Positions 25,300 to 34,583 of a stretch of DNA of 64,000 bases are shown in pieces. Where the stretch lies: positions 1,426,001 to 1,490,000 of the forward strand of contig NZ_CP036262.1 of NCBI RefSeq assembly GCF_007741495.1, given 5' to 3'. The stretch is from Roseimaritima multifibrata. GTDB lineage: Bacteria > Planctomycetota > Planctomycetia > Pirellulales > Pirellulaceae. Within the stretch, counting starts at the first letter, position 1, and every line of letters starts with the position of its first letter. The notes below the pieces were generated by a model, which did not search any database, was not told where the DNA came from, and saw only the letters and a list, made by a program, of their open reading frames with translations. Both the position numbers and the translations under genes were made by a program.

Positions 25300-26988
25300 C
25301 TATTTGTCGGCCGAGGGATTGGCATCGGCGATCTTTTTAGCATCGGTCAGGTTGAGGTAGTGACCATGGTCGGCGGTCAGGATGATCGCCGTTTCGTCCC
25401 ACGCATCATGGGCTTCGACCCACTTGGCAATCGCGGCGAACGCTTCGTCGCCGCTGAGTACCGCACCGATTGAATTGTCCAGATTGTTGGCGTGGTTTGC
25501 CCAGTCAACATCGCCCGATTCGACCATCAACCAAAAACCTTCTTCGTCTTCGTTCAAGACATCGAGGGCGGCGGTCGCCAGTTCGGCCAAGTTAGGATTC
25601 TCTTCGATATCGGCGGCGGAGTATTTTTCGGCTCCTTTGACGTCGACCGTTGGGTTGTAGTTCTTGTCGGCTGTCTGGAAGGGAAGGTGTCCACCTCCGA
25701 CGCCAAAGAATCCGACCAGGCGTCGACGTTCTTTGCGAGCCGTTTCAGCAGCATCTTGGAGAATTTGGTTTCCCTTTTTGCCGGGGGTTCGTTGGACGAC
25801 GACCGCTCCTTTTTCAGCGACTCGATCAAGGTCACCGTCGGCGATGATTCGGTTGCCGGGGACAAAGTTCTCGCCCTGGTTGCTGTCCTTCGCTTTTATT
25901 TCGCCCCAGCCTCCGCCTAGCAACACGTCGACGCCAGGAAGCGGATCGGTGCGGTGCGAACTGGAGGGCAGGCCCAGTAAATCGCGAGAGATGTCTTGGT
26001 AGTCGTTGCGAGTCACGTTGTGGGCATATGCAGCTCCGGGCGTTGCATGGCTGACCGGGACGCTTGTCACGACGCCGATGGCAAATCCGTTCTCACGCTG
26101 CAGTTTGTGAGCAATCGGTTCAGCATGGCTGCTGTCGGCTTTGAAGTTGATCGACCCGTTGTAGGTTTTGACGCCGCTGGTCAATGACGTTGCGGAAGAA
26201 GCGCTGTCGGTCACGGTGTGTGGCTGCGTCCGATCTTGGCCCAACAGGTAGTCTCTGGATGCTGCTGGAGCCCAGGGAGTGTCGCCTCCTAGTTTGGGGT
26301 TGTAGCCGCCCGTAATTTCCCCCGTCCCACCGAGCACAATCTGCCCGTTCACGTCGGTTTTGACGCCGCCACGCAGTGGAGAGGTCACGAAAAATCCAAA
26401 ATCGGTTTCGGTGCCCGGGTAATCTTGCCAGAACAATCCTGTCCCACGACCTTCCTTGTAGCTGACGGATCCTTTGTTGTAGATCGCAGCCGCACGCGTG
26501 GTTTGCCAGTCCATGCCGTCAAAGACAATCAGAATGACTTTCTTTTTGCCTGCTTTAACCGCCTGCTCCTGCAGACGATAGACATCGGTTTGGTCAAAAT
26601 ATTTGGCGTCGGGGTTCAGCGTGTTTTCGGGGACCGCGCCAAATAGCTTTTCCAGTCGTTCTTCGTCTTGATAAAGGCTCCCTTCGTTCCGCAGTTTGTC
26701 CATCGTCATCCCAAAGGTGTAAACCGGGATCAAGCGATTGGAGTGACTGGTCCAGGCGGAGTAGCGGCTAGGGGCGGTCCCCCAGTGTCCGAAGGAAACT
26801 TCTTTCGATTCCATCGAAGCTTCCTGCATTTCTCGGATGGGGTCTCCCTCAAGCGAGGTCGGAACCGAGGCCGGTTTTGTGGCTTCGCTAGCATCTGGAG
26901 CAGGCGGGGCTGCAAAGATGGCTGAATTTAAGCCAAGGGAAGCCGCAAACAGGGTGCTGGCAAGTCGGGTGGTAAGATGCATTTGCAT
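25300..26988 (-). CDS. Secreted alkaline phosphatase
   Basis: The 562-residue protein has a signal peptide (about 1-27, ending IFAAP) and the alkaline phosphatase core: VILIVFDGMDWQTTRAAAIYN with the metal Asp, and TVTDSASSATSLTSGVKTYNG with the Ser nucleophile (about residue 260). Further metal-site segments are GFWLMVESGDVDWANHANN and IILTADHGHYLNL near the carboxyl end. It hydrolyses phosphate monoesters in the periplasm, typically under phosphate limitation; no Pho box was identified by eye. Convergent with the sulfatase gene. Confidence 0.95.
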   Translation of the reverse strand: MQMHLTTRLASTLFAASLGLNSAIFAAPPAPDASEATKPASVPTSLEGDPIREMQEASMESKEVSFGHWGTAPSRYSAWTSHSNRLIPVYTFGMTMDKLRNEGSLYQDEERLEKLFGAVPENTLNPDAKYFDQTDVYRLQEQAVKAGKKKVILIVFDGMDWQTTRAAAIYNKGSVSYKEGRGTGLFWQDYPGTETDFGFFVTSPLRGGVKTDVNGQIVLGGTGEITGGYNPKLGGDTPWAPAASRDYLLGQDRTQPHTVTDSASSATSLTSGVKTYNGSINFKADSSHAEPIAHKLQRENGFAIGVVTSVPVSHATPGAAYAHNVTRNDYQDISRDLLGLPSSSHRTDPLPGVDVLLGGGWGEIKAKDSNQGENFVPGNRIIADGDLDRVAEKGAVVVQRTPGKKGNQILQDAAETARKERRRLVGFFGVGGGHLPFQTADKNYNPTVDVKGAEKYSAADIEENPNLAELATAALDVLNEDEEGFWLMVESGDVDWANHANNLDNSIGAVLSGDEAFAAIAKWVEAHDAWDETAIILTADHGHYLNLTDAKKIADANPSADK

Positions 26989-27198
26989 TGAAAAAACCTA
27001 GGGTCGCAAGGTGGGATGGTTTTCTGAATGGAGGGAAACTAGAGGGGCTTCTGTCCGCAAGATAATCGATCGGACCATCATAGCTGGAATTATTTAACTG
27101 GATTTATTTAGCTGGTCGGCACCCAATAGCCGAATAATCGTTACGAGCGTCTTGGTCACGTGACTGGGACGGTTCAATGACCTCAGCCCCGAATCCGT

Positions 27199-28059
27199 AT
27201 GCCACGTCATAACGTCTTGTCGATAGTGACGCTTGGCTGCCTAATGCTATGGGTGGGGGGCTCCTTCTCCAAATGTCTGGGGCAGGACGCGATTTCGTCT
27301 TCGCTGATTCAGACCATTGGTGAAGCCGATACCAGTCAGAGAACACGCCAAGAGGCGACTCGGCAAATTCCCATGGACCGCCTGACCCAAGTGGCTCAGC
27401 AGCGAATCCAACGAATTATAGCCTCTCCAACGCTCTTCCGCCGTTTGCCGTCGCAAAGAATCGACTGCGACCCCGAAATGTTTATCTTTTTGGTCCGGCA
27501 TCCTGAAGTCATGGTCGGGATTTGGGAGGTCATGGGAATTACCAAAGTCCATACCCAGCGAACCGCTCCATTTAAGCTGGAAGCGAACGACAATGCGGGG
27601 ACCGACTGCGTGATGGACCTGGTTTACGGGGATCATGCCACCCACCTGTTTTACGCCGAAGGTGAATACTCCGGGCCAATGGTCGCCAAACCGATCAAGG
27701 GGGCCGGCGTCTTTGTCTTGCATAGTCGCTATATCAAGCAGCCCGATGGGACGGTACACGTTGTCGGGACCTTGGACTGTTTCATTCAGCTGGGAAGTCT
27801 GGGGGCCGATCTGGTCGCGCGTACACTAAGCGGGCTGATTGGTCGGACCGCCGACAATAATTTTACCGAAACCGCTCGGTTTATTGCCCAGATCTCTCGT
27901 ACGTCCACAACCAATCCGGAAGGAATGGTCGATCTGGCTAACCGCCTGCCACAGGTCGATCCGTCGATCCGAGAGAAATTCGCCGAACAGAGCCGCAGTG
28001 TTTATCAACGCAGCACAAGAACTGCCGCTTTGCTGGACACCGCGCGACCGGCTAGGTAG
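27199..28059 (+). CDS. Secreted protein of unknown function
   Basis: The 286-residue product has an amino-terminal hydrophobic signal (LSIVTLGCLMLWVGGSFSKCLGQ). The middle contains a likely beta-rich domain: DCDPEMFIFLVRHPEVMVGIWEVMGITKV, then LVYGDHATHLFYAEGEYSGPMVAKPIKGAGVFVLHSRY, then VVGTLDCFIQLGSLGADL. The carboxyl part is helical and charged. No enzymatic motif or family is recognised. It stands alone between the divergent alkaline phosphatase gene and a family A repeat. Confidence 0.75.
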   Translation: MPRHNVLSIVTLGCLMLWVGGSFSKCLGQDAISSSLIQTIGEADTSQRTRQEATRQIPMDRLTQVAQQRIQRIIASPTLFRRLPSQRIDCDPEMFIFLVRHPEVMVGIWEVMGITKVHTQRTAPFKLEANDNAGTDCVMDLVYGDHATHLFYAEGEYSGPMVAKPIKGAGVFVLHSRYIKQPDGTVHVVGTLDCFIQLGSLGADLVARTLSGLIGRTADNNFTETARFIAQISRTSTTNPEGMVDLANRLPQVDPSIREKFAEQSRSVYQRSTRTAALLDTARPAR

Positions 28060-28116
28060 CCTTCTCTCTCGGGGCGCACGTTCAGTGCCCTTCATCATGC
28101 GACAGGACGGCTTTCG

Positions 28117-28253
28117 CCCAATGCCCTCTACTTTGGCACCTGCGGGCGGTTTTCCTCGCGGATCGGCGCAAGCCGACCGGCAAATTCATTGTGTTTTCAA
28201 TACGATTGCCGGACGGCGCGCGCCGTTCCGCTAAGAAAGTAGATGGCATTGGG
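28117..28253. repeat. Complete family A palindromic element with terminal inverted repeats
   Basis: The element runs from CCCAATGCC (28117-28125) with CTACTTT (28128-28134) to AAAGTAG (28236-28242) with GGCATTGGG (28245-28253), which are exact reverse complements. Inside is a second inverted repeat: GCGGATCGGCGCAAGCCG against CGGCGCGCGCCGTTCCGC. Its 137-bp length, terminal inverted repeats and lack of coding capacity fit a MITE-like non-autonomous element. It lies in the gap before the ZIP transporter gene. No clear target-site duplication was seen. Confidence 0.8.
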
Positions 28254-28455
28254 TTTTCGCCGTTCTCTGCTTACAGCCCACCCGGTTCCGGCTCGCTATG
28301 GCCGGTTTGCCGAACCGCGGCAGGAACCAGTCCGCTTGCGAAATTAGTGGTCAGACCAAACAATGCCAGCAAGTCTGCTGGATGTTTTGTTCTTGTTTTT
28401 TCGTTACTCCTAGCGCGGAAGCTCCTTCTCGCGTGGGCGCTTTCTCTGGGTCGCT

Positions 28456-29409
28456 ATGTTAGCCCTGTTCTCTGGACCAAATTTGCCGATCACGATCTTG
28501 GTGGCGTACTGCGTCGCGGTGGTCGTTGCTTCGTTGGCAGGGGGAGGGATCACTCAGCGACTTCGGATCACGCATACCGGTATGCAGCATATTATCAGCC
28601 TTGTGGGAGGCGTGATGCTGGGAACGGCTGTCTTCCACCTGCTCCCCCACGCATTACACGATGTTGGTCGCACCGTCTCGGTCGATAACGTCATGCTGGC
28701 AATGATGTTGGGAATTGTGATGATGTTTGCCATGCTGCGGTTGTTCCATCATCACCACCATGGCGAGCAAACGGCGTTTCAGCCGACCTGTGACCACGAA
28801 GACCATGATCACGACCATGCGGAACACTCACACGATCACGGCCATGCCCATGCCCATGCGGACTCCGGCTCCGGCGACCATTCGGGACCTGCCGCCGGGG
28901 GCCATGTCAAGAAGTCCGGAATTGGTGGCAACGCCAAATGGCTTGGGGTTTTGCTTGGCCTTACGATCCATACCTTGATCGATGGCGTAACCCTGGCCGC
29001 TGCAGTCATGATGGACGCGTCCCATCCCGGACGGTCGAGCTTGTTGTTAGGGTTCGGAGCCTTCTTGGCCGTTTTTCTGCACAAGCCACTCGATGCGATT
29101 TCCATTACCTCGTTGATGGCCGCCAACGGAAAATCGGAATCGGCTCGCCGAATTGCGAACTTTGCCTTTGCACTTGCGTGTCCTTTAGGGGCGGCCCTGT
29201 GTTACGCCGGGCTTAGCCTGACCGCAGGGCCTGCGGTCGCTTACTTGTTGGCGTTTTCCGCCGGGGTGTTTCTCTGTATCGCACTAAGCGATTTGCTACC
29301 GGAAATGGAATTTCACTCTCACGATCGATTTTCTTTGACTTCCATGCTGCTGCTTGGCTTGATCGCCGCCTGGTTGCTGCGTTTTCTCGAAGGTGATCTG
29401 CACGGATAA
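28456..29409 (+). CDS. ZIP-family metal cation transporter
   Basis: The 317-residue inner-membrane protein has about eight hydrophobic segments in ZIP order. A cytoplasmic-type loop at about 94-140 is packed with His, Asp and Glu (HHHHHGEQ, DHEDHDHDHAEHSHDHGH, AHAHAD) and would bind zinc or similar metals. The metal-translocating helices are visible: GLTIHTLIDGVTLAAAV and FLHKPLDAISITSLMA. ZIP proteins usually import Zn, Fe or Mn. The gene is followed after 5 bases by an aminotransferase gene, probably cotranscribed without an obvious functional link. Confidence 0.93.
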   Translation: MLALFSGPNLPITILVAYCVAVVVASLAGGGITQRLRITHTGMQHIISLVGGVMLGTAVFHLLPHALHDVGRTVSVDNVMLAMMLGIVMMFAMLRLFHHHHHGEQTAFQPTCDHEDHDHDHAEHSHDHGHAHAHADSGSGDHSGPAAGGHVKKSGIGGNAKWLGVLLGLTIHTLIDGVTLAAAVMMDASHPGRSSLLLGFGAFLAVFLHKPLDAISITSLMAANGKSESARRIANFAFALACPLGAALCYAGLSLTAGPAVAYLLAFSAGVFLCIALSDLLPEMEFHSHDRFSLTSMLLLGLIAAWLLRFLEGDLHG

Positions 29410-29414
29410 CGGCT

Positions 29415-30599
29415 ATGTTCGAAACCATTGCTATCGCTCCACCCGATGCCATCCTTGGGCTTACGGATGCTTTTCAGCAGGATACCAATCCTGAAAAAAT
29501 CAATCTGAGCGTCGGTGTCTATAAAGACGCCAACGGCCAGACGCCGGTCTTGCGCGCGGTAAAAGAAGCGGAGCAAAAAATCTTGGAAACGCAAACGTCG
29601 AAATCCTATTTAGGGATCGACGGCCTGCCGGGTTATTGCGACCAAGTTGCCAAGATGTTGTTTGCCGACCAGATCGATCGAAAGCGACTTGCGATCCTGC
29701 AAACCCCCGGTGGGACCGGAGCGGTTCGGATCGCCGGAGAATTTGTGGGATCACAGTTTGCCGGTAGCAAGGTCTGGATTTCGAATCCGACATGGGCCAA
29801 CCATCCGGCGATCTTCCATTCCGCAGGAGTCGCCACGGAGCAGTATCGGTATTTAAATGGCGATCGCACCGGTCTGGATTTTGACGCCCTGCTAGAGGAT
29901 CTTTCTTCGGGACCCGTTCCAGGCGACGCGGTGCTCCTGCACGCCTGTTGCCATAATCCCACGGGCGTCGATCCGACTGCCGATCAGTGGCGGCAGATCG
30001 CCGAACTATTAAAGGCACAGAAGCTGCTTCCGATTGTGGACTTCGCCTACCAAGGATTTGGGCAGGGCTTGCAGGAAGACGCCGAGGGACTGCGGATCCT
30101 GGTCGAAACCTGTCCCGAAATTCTTGTTTGCAGCTCCTTTTCGAAGAACTTTGGACTGTATAGCGAACGGGTTGGAGCCCTGACTCTGGTGGCTCAGGAA
30201 CCTGCTGCGGCCTCCGCGGCGCTTAGCCAGCTGAAGCGACTGGTGCGAACGAATTACAGCAATCCACCACGCCATGGTGCCACGATTGTCGCGACGATTC
30301 TGCAGGACCCGCAGCTGACGGAAACTTGGGAAACCGAGTTGACGGAAATGCGAAACCGAATTGCAGGCATGCGAACCCGGTTCGTTCAGCAGATGAAAAC
30401 GGCGGGCGTTAACCGTGATTTTCAATTCTTACTACAGCAGAACGGCATGTTCTCCTTTAGCGGTCTGAATCCTATGCAAGTCGATGAACTTCGCTCGAAG
30501 CACAGCGTCTACATCGTCGGTAGCGGACGAATCAACGTTGCGGGGATGACCGAGCACAATCTGCCTCGACTGGCTACGGCTATCGCAGCCGTTCTTTAA
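29415..30599 (+). CDS. Aspartate/aromatic aminotransferase (class I, TyrB/AspC-like)
   Basis: The 394-residue PLP enzyme matches the proteobacterial AspC/TyrB type in length and motifs: NLSVGVYKDANGQTPVLRAVKEAE, KSYLGIDGLPGY, LLHACCHNPTGVDPT, VDFAYQGFGQGL, and the PLP Lys in CSSFSKNFGLYSERVGAL. LVRTNYSNPPRHGA and a terminal GSGRINVAGMT also fit. It transaminates aspartate or aromatic amino acids with 2-oxoglutarate. Its start lies 5 bases after the ZIP stop, and a HAD phosphatase gene follows after 35 bases. Confidence 0.95.
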   Translation: MFETIAIAPPDAILGLTDAFQQDTNPEKINLSVGVYKDANGQTPVLRAVKEAEQKILETQTSKSYLGIDGLPGYCDQVAKMLFADQIDRKRLAILQTPGGTGAVRIAGEFVGSQFAGSKVWISNPTWANHPAIFHSAGVATEQYRYLNGDRTGLDFDALLEDLSSGPVPGDAVLLHACCHNPTGVDPTADQWRQIAELLKAQKLLPIVDFAYQGFGQGLQEDAEGLRILVETCPEILVCSSFSKNFGLYSERVGALTLVAQEPAAASAALSQLKRLVRTNYSNPPRHGATIVATILQDPQLTETWETELTEMRNRIAGMRTRFVQQMKTAGVNRDFQFLLQQNGMFSFSGLNPMQVDELRSKHSVYIVGSGRINVAGMTEHNLPRLATAIAAVL

Positions 30600-30634
30600 C
30601 TTTCAAACCCTGCACTCCCTGCAAGCGATTTCCA

Positions 30635-31225
30635 ATGACCGAATCCGCATCAAAAATCCACTTACCACCGCTGGCGCTGATCTTTGATTGCGACGGGACA
30701 TTGGCCGATACCATGCCGCTTCACTATGAGGCCTGGGAACGGACGATGGGCGAGCACGATATTCCATTTCCCGAAGATCGGTTTTACTCGTTGGGAGGCA
30801 GGCCTAGCCATTCCATCGTCGCTTTGCTGGCGGAAGAGCATGGCAAAACGCTCGATGCGATGGCTGTGGCGGAATTGAAAGAACAGCGGTTCGTCGAGCA
30901 ATTGGATAGGGTTCAGGCAATTGAACCGGTGGCTCAGATCGCTCGTGAACAGTTCGGCAATATGCCGATGGCTGTCGCTTCAGGAGGGACGCGACTGGTG
31001 GTCTCCCGGATTCTTGAACAGTTGGGGATCAGCCAACTGTTCAACTGCGTCGTCACCGCCGAAGATACTGAAAAGCATAAGCCAGAACCGGATGTTTTTC
31101 TGTTTGCTGCCCAGCAGCTTAATATCGCGCCGGAAAGATGCCTGGTCTACGAAGATGCAGACCTTGGCGTCGAGGCAGCTCGCCGAGCCGGGATGCAGTG
31201 CATCGATATCCGGCTTTGCGATTAA
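30635..31225 (+). CDS. HAD-superfamily phosphatase (beta-phosphoglucomutase-like)
   Basis: The 196-residue protein has HAD motif I LIFDCDGTLADTMPLHYEAW, motif II MAVASGGTR, and Lys and Asp of motifs III/IV in KHKPEPDVFLFAAQQL and LVYEDADLGVEAARRAGM. The helical cap is of the beta-phosphoglucomutase/YqaB type. It probably dephosphorylates a sugar phosphate or similar small molecule. The gene follows the aminotransferase on the same strand and ends 21 bases before a convergent esterase gene. Confidence 0.9.
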   Translation: MTESASKIHLPPLALIFDCDGTLADTMPLHYEAWERTMGEHDIPFPEDRFYSLGGRPSHSIVALLAEEHGKTLDAMAVAELKEQRFVEQLDRVQAIEPVAQIAREQFGNMPMAVASGGTRLVVSRILEQLGISQLFNCVVTAEDTEKHKPEPDVFLFAAQQLNIAPERCLVYEDADLGVEAARRAGMQCIDIRLCD

Positions 31226-31246
31226 GCGAAGTGGCGAAGCACGCGT

Positions 31247-32074
31247 TTAGTCCTTGTTTGCGGCAAGGACACGCTTGACTTCTTTTAGTAGCAGCGGATA
31301 AGCGGCTTCGCTGATCCCATGGCCATATCCGCCCAGTTCTAAAATCCGTGTCTGTTTATGTCCGGCAACCTTCATCATCCGCATTAAATATGCATTTTCC
31401 TCGTAGCGTCCTAACATTTCTAGTTCACGGTCGCCGGTGATCAAAAGCATCGATGGAGCGTCCGCTCGGACATGGTACAGCGGTGCATACTCGTCGATGA
31501 TCGGTTGCGTCCCTTGGATGTTCCGTTCGGCTCGCACCGTAAAGTGAGTGATCGCGTGACCGGTTAACGGGATCAGGCCCGCGATGTCATTGGCGTCGAT
31601 TTCATGGGCCGCCAGCAATTGTTTGTCCAAGCCGACCATGCTGGTCAGGTATCCGCCAGCGGAGGCTCCCGAGATGAAAATCTTGGAGGGGTCGCCACCG
31701 AAGTCCTCGATGTTCTTAAACACCCACGCCACCGCCGCCGCAGCATCCTCGATGTAAACCGGAGCTTTAACTTTGGGATGCAAGCGATAATTGGGAGCGA
31801 CGACACAGTACCCTTTGCGTTTTAGTTGCGCCGGGAGCGACTTGTTGCCGGCCTTTAAGCCTCCTCCGTGAAAAAAGACGATGGTCGCAAAATCGGGCTT
31901 GTTTGTTGGGAAATAAATGTCCAGTACGCAACGTTCTTGGGCGTATTCGTCCGCCAAATCGGGGCGATATGGAACGTTGGTTTTGGTTTCATATTCGACT
32001 TCGGCCGCAGACAGTGGAACGGCCGACATCATCAGCAGTGCGACGAAAATGAAGCATTTGCGGTCGGTTAGCAT
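31247..32074 (-). CDS. Secreted alpha/beta-hydrolase, acetyl-esterase-like
   Basis: The 275-residue protein has a signal peptide (CFIFVALLMMSAVPLSAAE) and an alpha/beta-hydrolase core: oxyanion-hole FFHGGGLKAGNK, nucleophile FISGASAGGYLTS, an acid residue in LLITGDRELEM and the catalytic His in GYGHGISEAAY. The HGG-type oxyanion hole fits the hormone-sensitive-lipase/BD-FAE group of small-ester or carbohydrate esterases. A role in removing acetyl groups from polysaccharides is plausible for this lifestyle but is inference. Confidence 0.88.
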   Translation of the reverse strand: MLTDRKCFIFVALLMMSAVPLSAAEVEYETKTNVPYRPDLADEYAQERCVLDIYFPTNKPDFATIVFFHGGGLKAGNKSLPAQLKRKGYCVVAPNYRLHPKVKAPVYIEDAAAAVAWVFKNIEDFGGDPSKIFISGASAGGYLTSMVGLDKQLLAAHEIDANDIAGLIPLTGHAITHFTVRAERNIQGTQPIIDEYAPLYHVRADAPSMLLITGDRELEMLGRYEENAYLMRMMKVAGHKQTRILELGGYGHGISEAAYPLLLKEVKRVLAANKD

Positions 32075-33069
32075 GGTGGTGCCTCTTTGCAGATTGTTCG
32101 TGAGTATGTTTGGGAATCGCAGACGCGTGAGCTATCTCTGTGAAGAGTTCTATAGCTTTGCGTTAAGGGGGGGCAGAAACATTGGGTAAGTGCCAATTCT
32201 ACAATTGGGACCGTGGGCTCGTCCGTAAGGACGGTGCCGATGCCTGTTCCTGATCGTCCGCAAGGCATTCTACATGGAATCGAGCAAGAAGTTCGGCCCC
32301 GCATCCCAAGGCGGTTGATGGCTGTCTTATATTTTTTGAGAAAAAGCCAGGTCCTTGCTGCGCCGCGCCGAGGGGGGCTATCACAACTGGAATTTAGAGG
32401 CTCCGCTTAGCCTTTTGGGCCAAGTTCGGACAATGTCCCGTTGTCGTTCCGGCGACCTGTCCGTGCCTTGTAAACCGCACGTTCTGCGGGGGCGGACTTC
32501 GTGTGGGCTGTCACTGAGATCTAGTGGTAGGGCAATGCCGGGCGGCGATGCTTTCCGGTCGCCAAGGGGCGAAGGAAAGTCGCCCTGTTGCGCGGCTGGG
32601 GAATCCTGTGAATCGCACCGGCCCAGGGATGCGTATTTACGTCGAGACGCGGCCGTACTCAATTAATTGGTGTTTTTTTGAAGTTTTTTCTGCGTCAGCT
32701 AAGGCGGGTTTTTCGGGCCGTCTAACGCACCTCTTCGGAGTGGTGCTACGTCTCGGTTTGGAATGTTGGCGTTCGGTACGTACGTGCGCTCACCCTTGCT
32801 TTCGCCCTGCAAATTGCAGGTGAAAGCTCATTGAACGCGCTCCATTCGCGGTTTCGTTGCTGGAAGTATTTCAGCGGGGCTCCGCCTAATGCGCACCTGT
32901 TCTGACGCAAATGGCTTGCAGGTAGTTCCCGGGATTTCCTCATCCTTCCCGAAAAAAACTTGACTTTTAGCAGTCGGTCCTATCTAACGGCTTGCGTGGG
33001 GCAGTTGGGGTTTGGTTTGTTTTGTCAAGGGATAAACCGTTTCTTTTTCATTTATTTGAGGTGCTTTCT
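32075..33069. other. 995-base gap without a convincing gene
   Basis: Short frames exist on both strands (for example about 32355-32666 plus and 32381-32662 minus), but their products are Arg/Pro/Ser-rich and low in structure, as expected for GC-rich shadow frames. The gap holds a strong hairpin at 32532-32592, an oligo-T run near 32671-32678, and the promoter region of the DUF1559 gene at 33070. No tRNA or known riboswitch was recognised. Confidence 0.6.
32532..32592 (+). ncRNA. Strong intergenic hairpin, candidate structured RNA
   Basis: GGCGATG-CTTTCC (32544-32556) pairs with GGAAAG-TCGCC (32574-32584), with a TG bulge. The inner segment pairs CGCC (32560-32563) with GGCG (32568-32571), and outer GCAA pairs with TTGC. 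CTGGG/CCCAG pairing follows downstream, and an oligo-T run lies near 32671-32678. This fits a structured transcript, but strand and boundaries are guesses and no RNA family is recognised. Confidence 0.35.
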
Positions 33070-34065
33070 ATGCGGGTTTCTAAGCAGGAAAGGGGAGCTT
33101 TCACACTTGTTGAATTGCTCGTGGTTATCGCAATTATTGGAGTCCTTGTAGGGCTGTTATTGCCGGCCGTTCAAGCGGCACGTGAAGCGGCTCGACGGAT
33201 GAGCTGCACGAACAACATGAAGAACTTGTCGCTGGCGATGCACAATTACCACGACACGCTGGGAACTTTTCCGGCAGGGTCGTACAACTTGCGCACTGCC
33301 TGGCCGAGCAGTGGGTCGAATTGGCGTGCGCTGATCCTTCCCTACATTGAACAGCAACCTCTGTATGACCAGTTGCAGTTCGTGTCGACCGCTCCCTACA
33401 CCTTTATGGCAGGTGGTGCAGCTGGCTCGAACGCATTGTTTGGCAATGAGGTCCTCGAGGGGCTAACGATTTCAACCTTCCGTTGTCCCTCCTCGGCCAT
33501 CAAGGAATTTGATATCGCACCGGTGTCGAACAATAACGTGAAGCCAACTCTGGTGATTAGTTATGTCGGCATCCAAGGGGCCGCTCGTCCGGTTCCTGGT
33601 CTCGACCCCAATCGCGGAACCGCTGACCTTGGGCACGGCTGGTCGAGTGACAATGGGATGATGTTGGTCAACGAAGCGACGAAGATGCGGGACTGCACCG
33701 ATGGTCTGTCCAACACCATGGTCCTTGCTGACCAATCCGGCTTGGTTAATGGAACTCACATCAGTGCAAATTACTATGGCGGCTGGCATGGTTCCCGGCA
33801 CGGTCAGCCGGTTAGCGCTGGTGCAGGTGACCTGTGGCAAACCGGTACCACATGCGTCCGTTTTGCTCCGAACAGCAATATCATTCAAACCGGTGCAACC
33901 GACCGAATGTATCGCAACAATACGGTGATCAATTCGATGCACCCTTCGGGGATCTCAATCGCATTAGGGGACGGAAGCGTTTCGTTTCTTAGTGAGACTG
34001 TCGATTTCTTGACGCTTAAGAAAATGTGTTGCCGCTACGATGGGCAGCCTTTTGATCGACCGTAG
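33070..34065 (+). CDS. DUF1559 prepilin-like protein
   Basis: The product (331 aa) begins with a short basic leader, then a type IV prepilin-like cleavage and helix segment (GAFTLVELLVVIAIIGVLVG), followed by LLPAVQAAREAARRMSCTNNM. The rest is the DUF1559 domain, with the usual carboxyl-terminal GDGSVSFLSETVD. GAGGTG at 33058-33063 stands 6 bases before ATG 33070; the frame is open 26 codons further upstream without a good start. DUF1559 proteins are abundant in planctomycetes and predicted to be surface or pseudopilus components. The next gene is a small lipoprotein, its usual partner type. Confidence 0.95.
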   Translation: MRVSKQERGAFTLVELLVVIAIIGVLVGLLLPAVQAAREAARRMSCTNNMKNLSLAMHNYHDTLGTFPAGSYNLRTAWPSSGSNWRALILPYIEQQPLYDQLQFVSTAPYTFMAGGAAGSNALFGNEVLEGLTISTFRCPSSAIKEFDIAPVSNNNVKPTLVISYVGIQGAARPVPGLDPNRGTADLGHGWSSDNGMMLVNEATKMRDCTDGLSNTMVLADQSGLVNGTHISANYYGGWHGSRHGQPVSAGAGDLWQTGTTCVRFAPNSNIIQTGATDRMYRNNTVINSMHPSGISIALGDGSVSFLSETVDFLTLKKMCCRYDGQPFDRP

Positions 34066-34122
34066 GGATCGCCATTTTCTTTATCATTTACTCCTTTGTT
34101 GTAGAAAGCTAATCATTTGCTA

Positions 34123-34539
34123 ATGAAGACTTTTTGTCATTCTTTGATGCCGGTTGCCTCCCTATTTTTTGCCGTAACTGCCGTTGGAATCGTCGGGTGT
34201 TCACCAAGCATTCCCCAGGGAACGCTGAAAGGAAATGTCACCTTGAATGGCGAACCTTACGAAAATGCGGCTATCATGTTTCTCGACCTGAATAGCGGTC
34301 AGGCGGCCGGAGCTGACATTGATGCGGGGGGTAGTTTTACCATTGCCGAACCAATGCACACCGGAACCTACAAGGCGTACTTGGCACCGCGAAGTTTGCC
34401 TCCGGAAGAGAATGGCCAGCCGATTCCTGTGTCTGCGGATTCTGCCGTTCCTGAGAAGTATTGGAACGAGAACACCACCGATATCGAAGTCGAAGTTAAA
34501 GAAGGTGAAAATAGTACGACGATCGCTCTAGAGAAATAA
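34123..34539 (+). CDS. Small lipoprotein with carboxypeptidase-regulatory-like fold
   Basis: The 138-residue product has a lipoprotein signal ending VGIVGC (lipobox Cys about residue 24), then a beta-sandwich-like domain: GTLKGNVTLNGEPYENAAIMFLD, DAGGSFTIAE and GTYKAYLAP. This pattern occurs in small planctomycete lipoproteins encoded beside DUF1559 genes. It lies 57 bases after the DUF1559 stop and is followed by a good intrinsic terminator, so the two form a unit. ATG 34123 is preferred over TTG 34117. Function unknown. Confidence 0.85.
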   Translation: MKTFCHSLMPVASLFFAVTAVGIVGCSPSIPQGTLKGNVTLNGEPYENAAIMFLDLNSGQAAGADIDAGGSFTIAEPMHTGTYKAYLAPRSLPPEENGQPIPVSADSAVPEKYWNENTTDIEVEVKEGENSTTIALEK

Positions 34540-34583
34540 TCGCTCTCTTGCCAATCTTTGTCGAACTGTTTTTCCGTTTATCG

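Noticed and set aside
32532-32660. RNase P RNA or cobalamin riboswitch
   Set aside because: AGGAAAGTC resembles a conserved RNase P segment, but no ACAGAA-type partner is present and the segment is used in a local hairpin. GGGGAATCCTGTGAA has slight likeness to a B12 riboswitch, but the remaining conserved boxes are absent.
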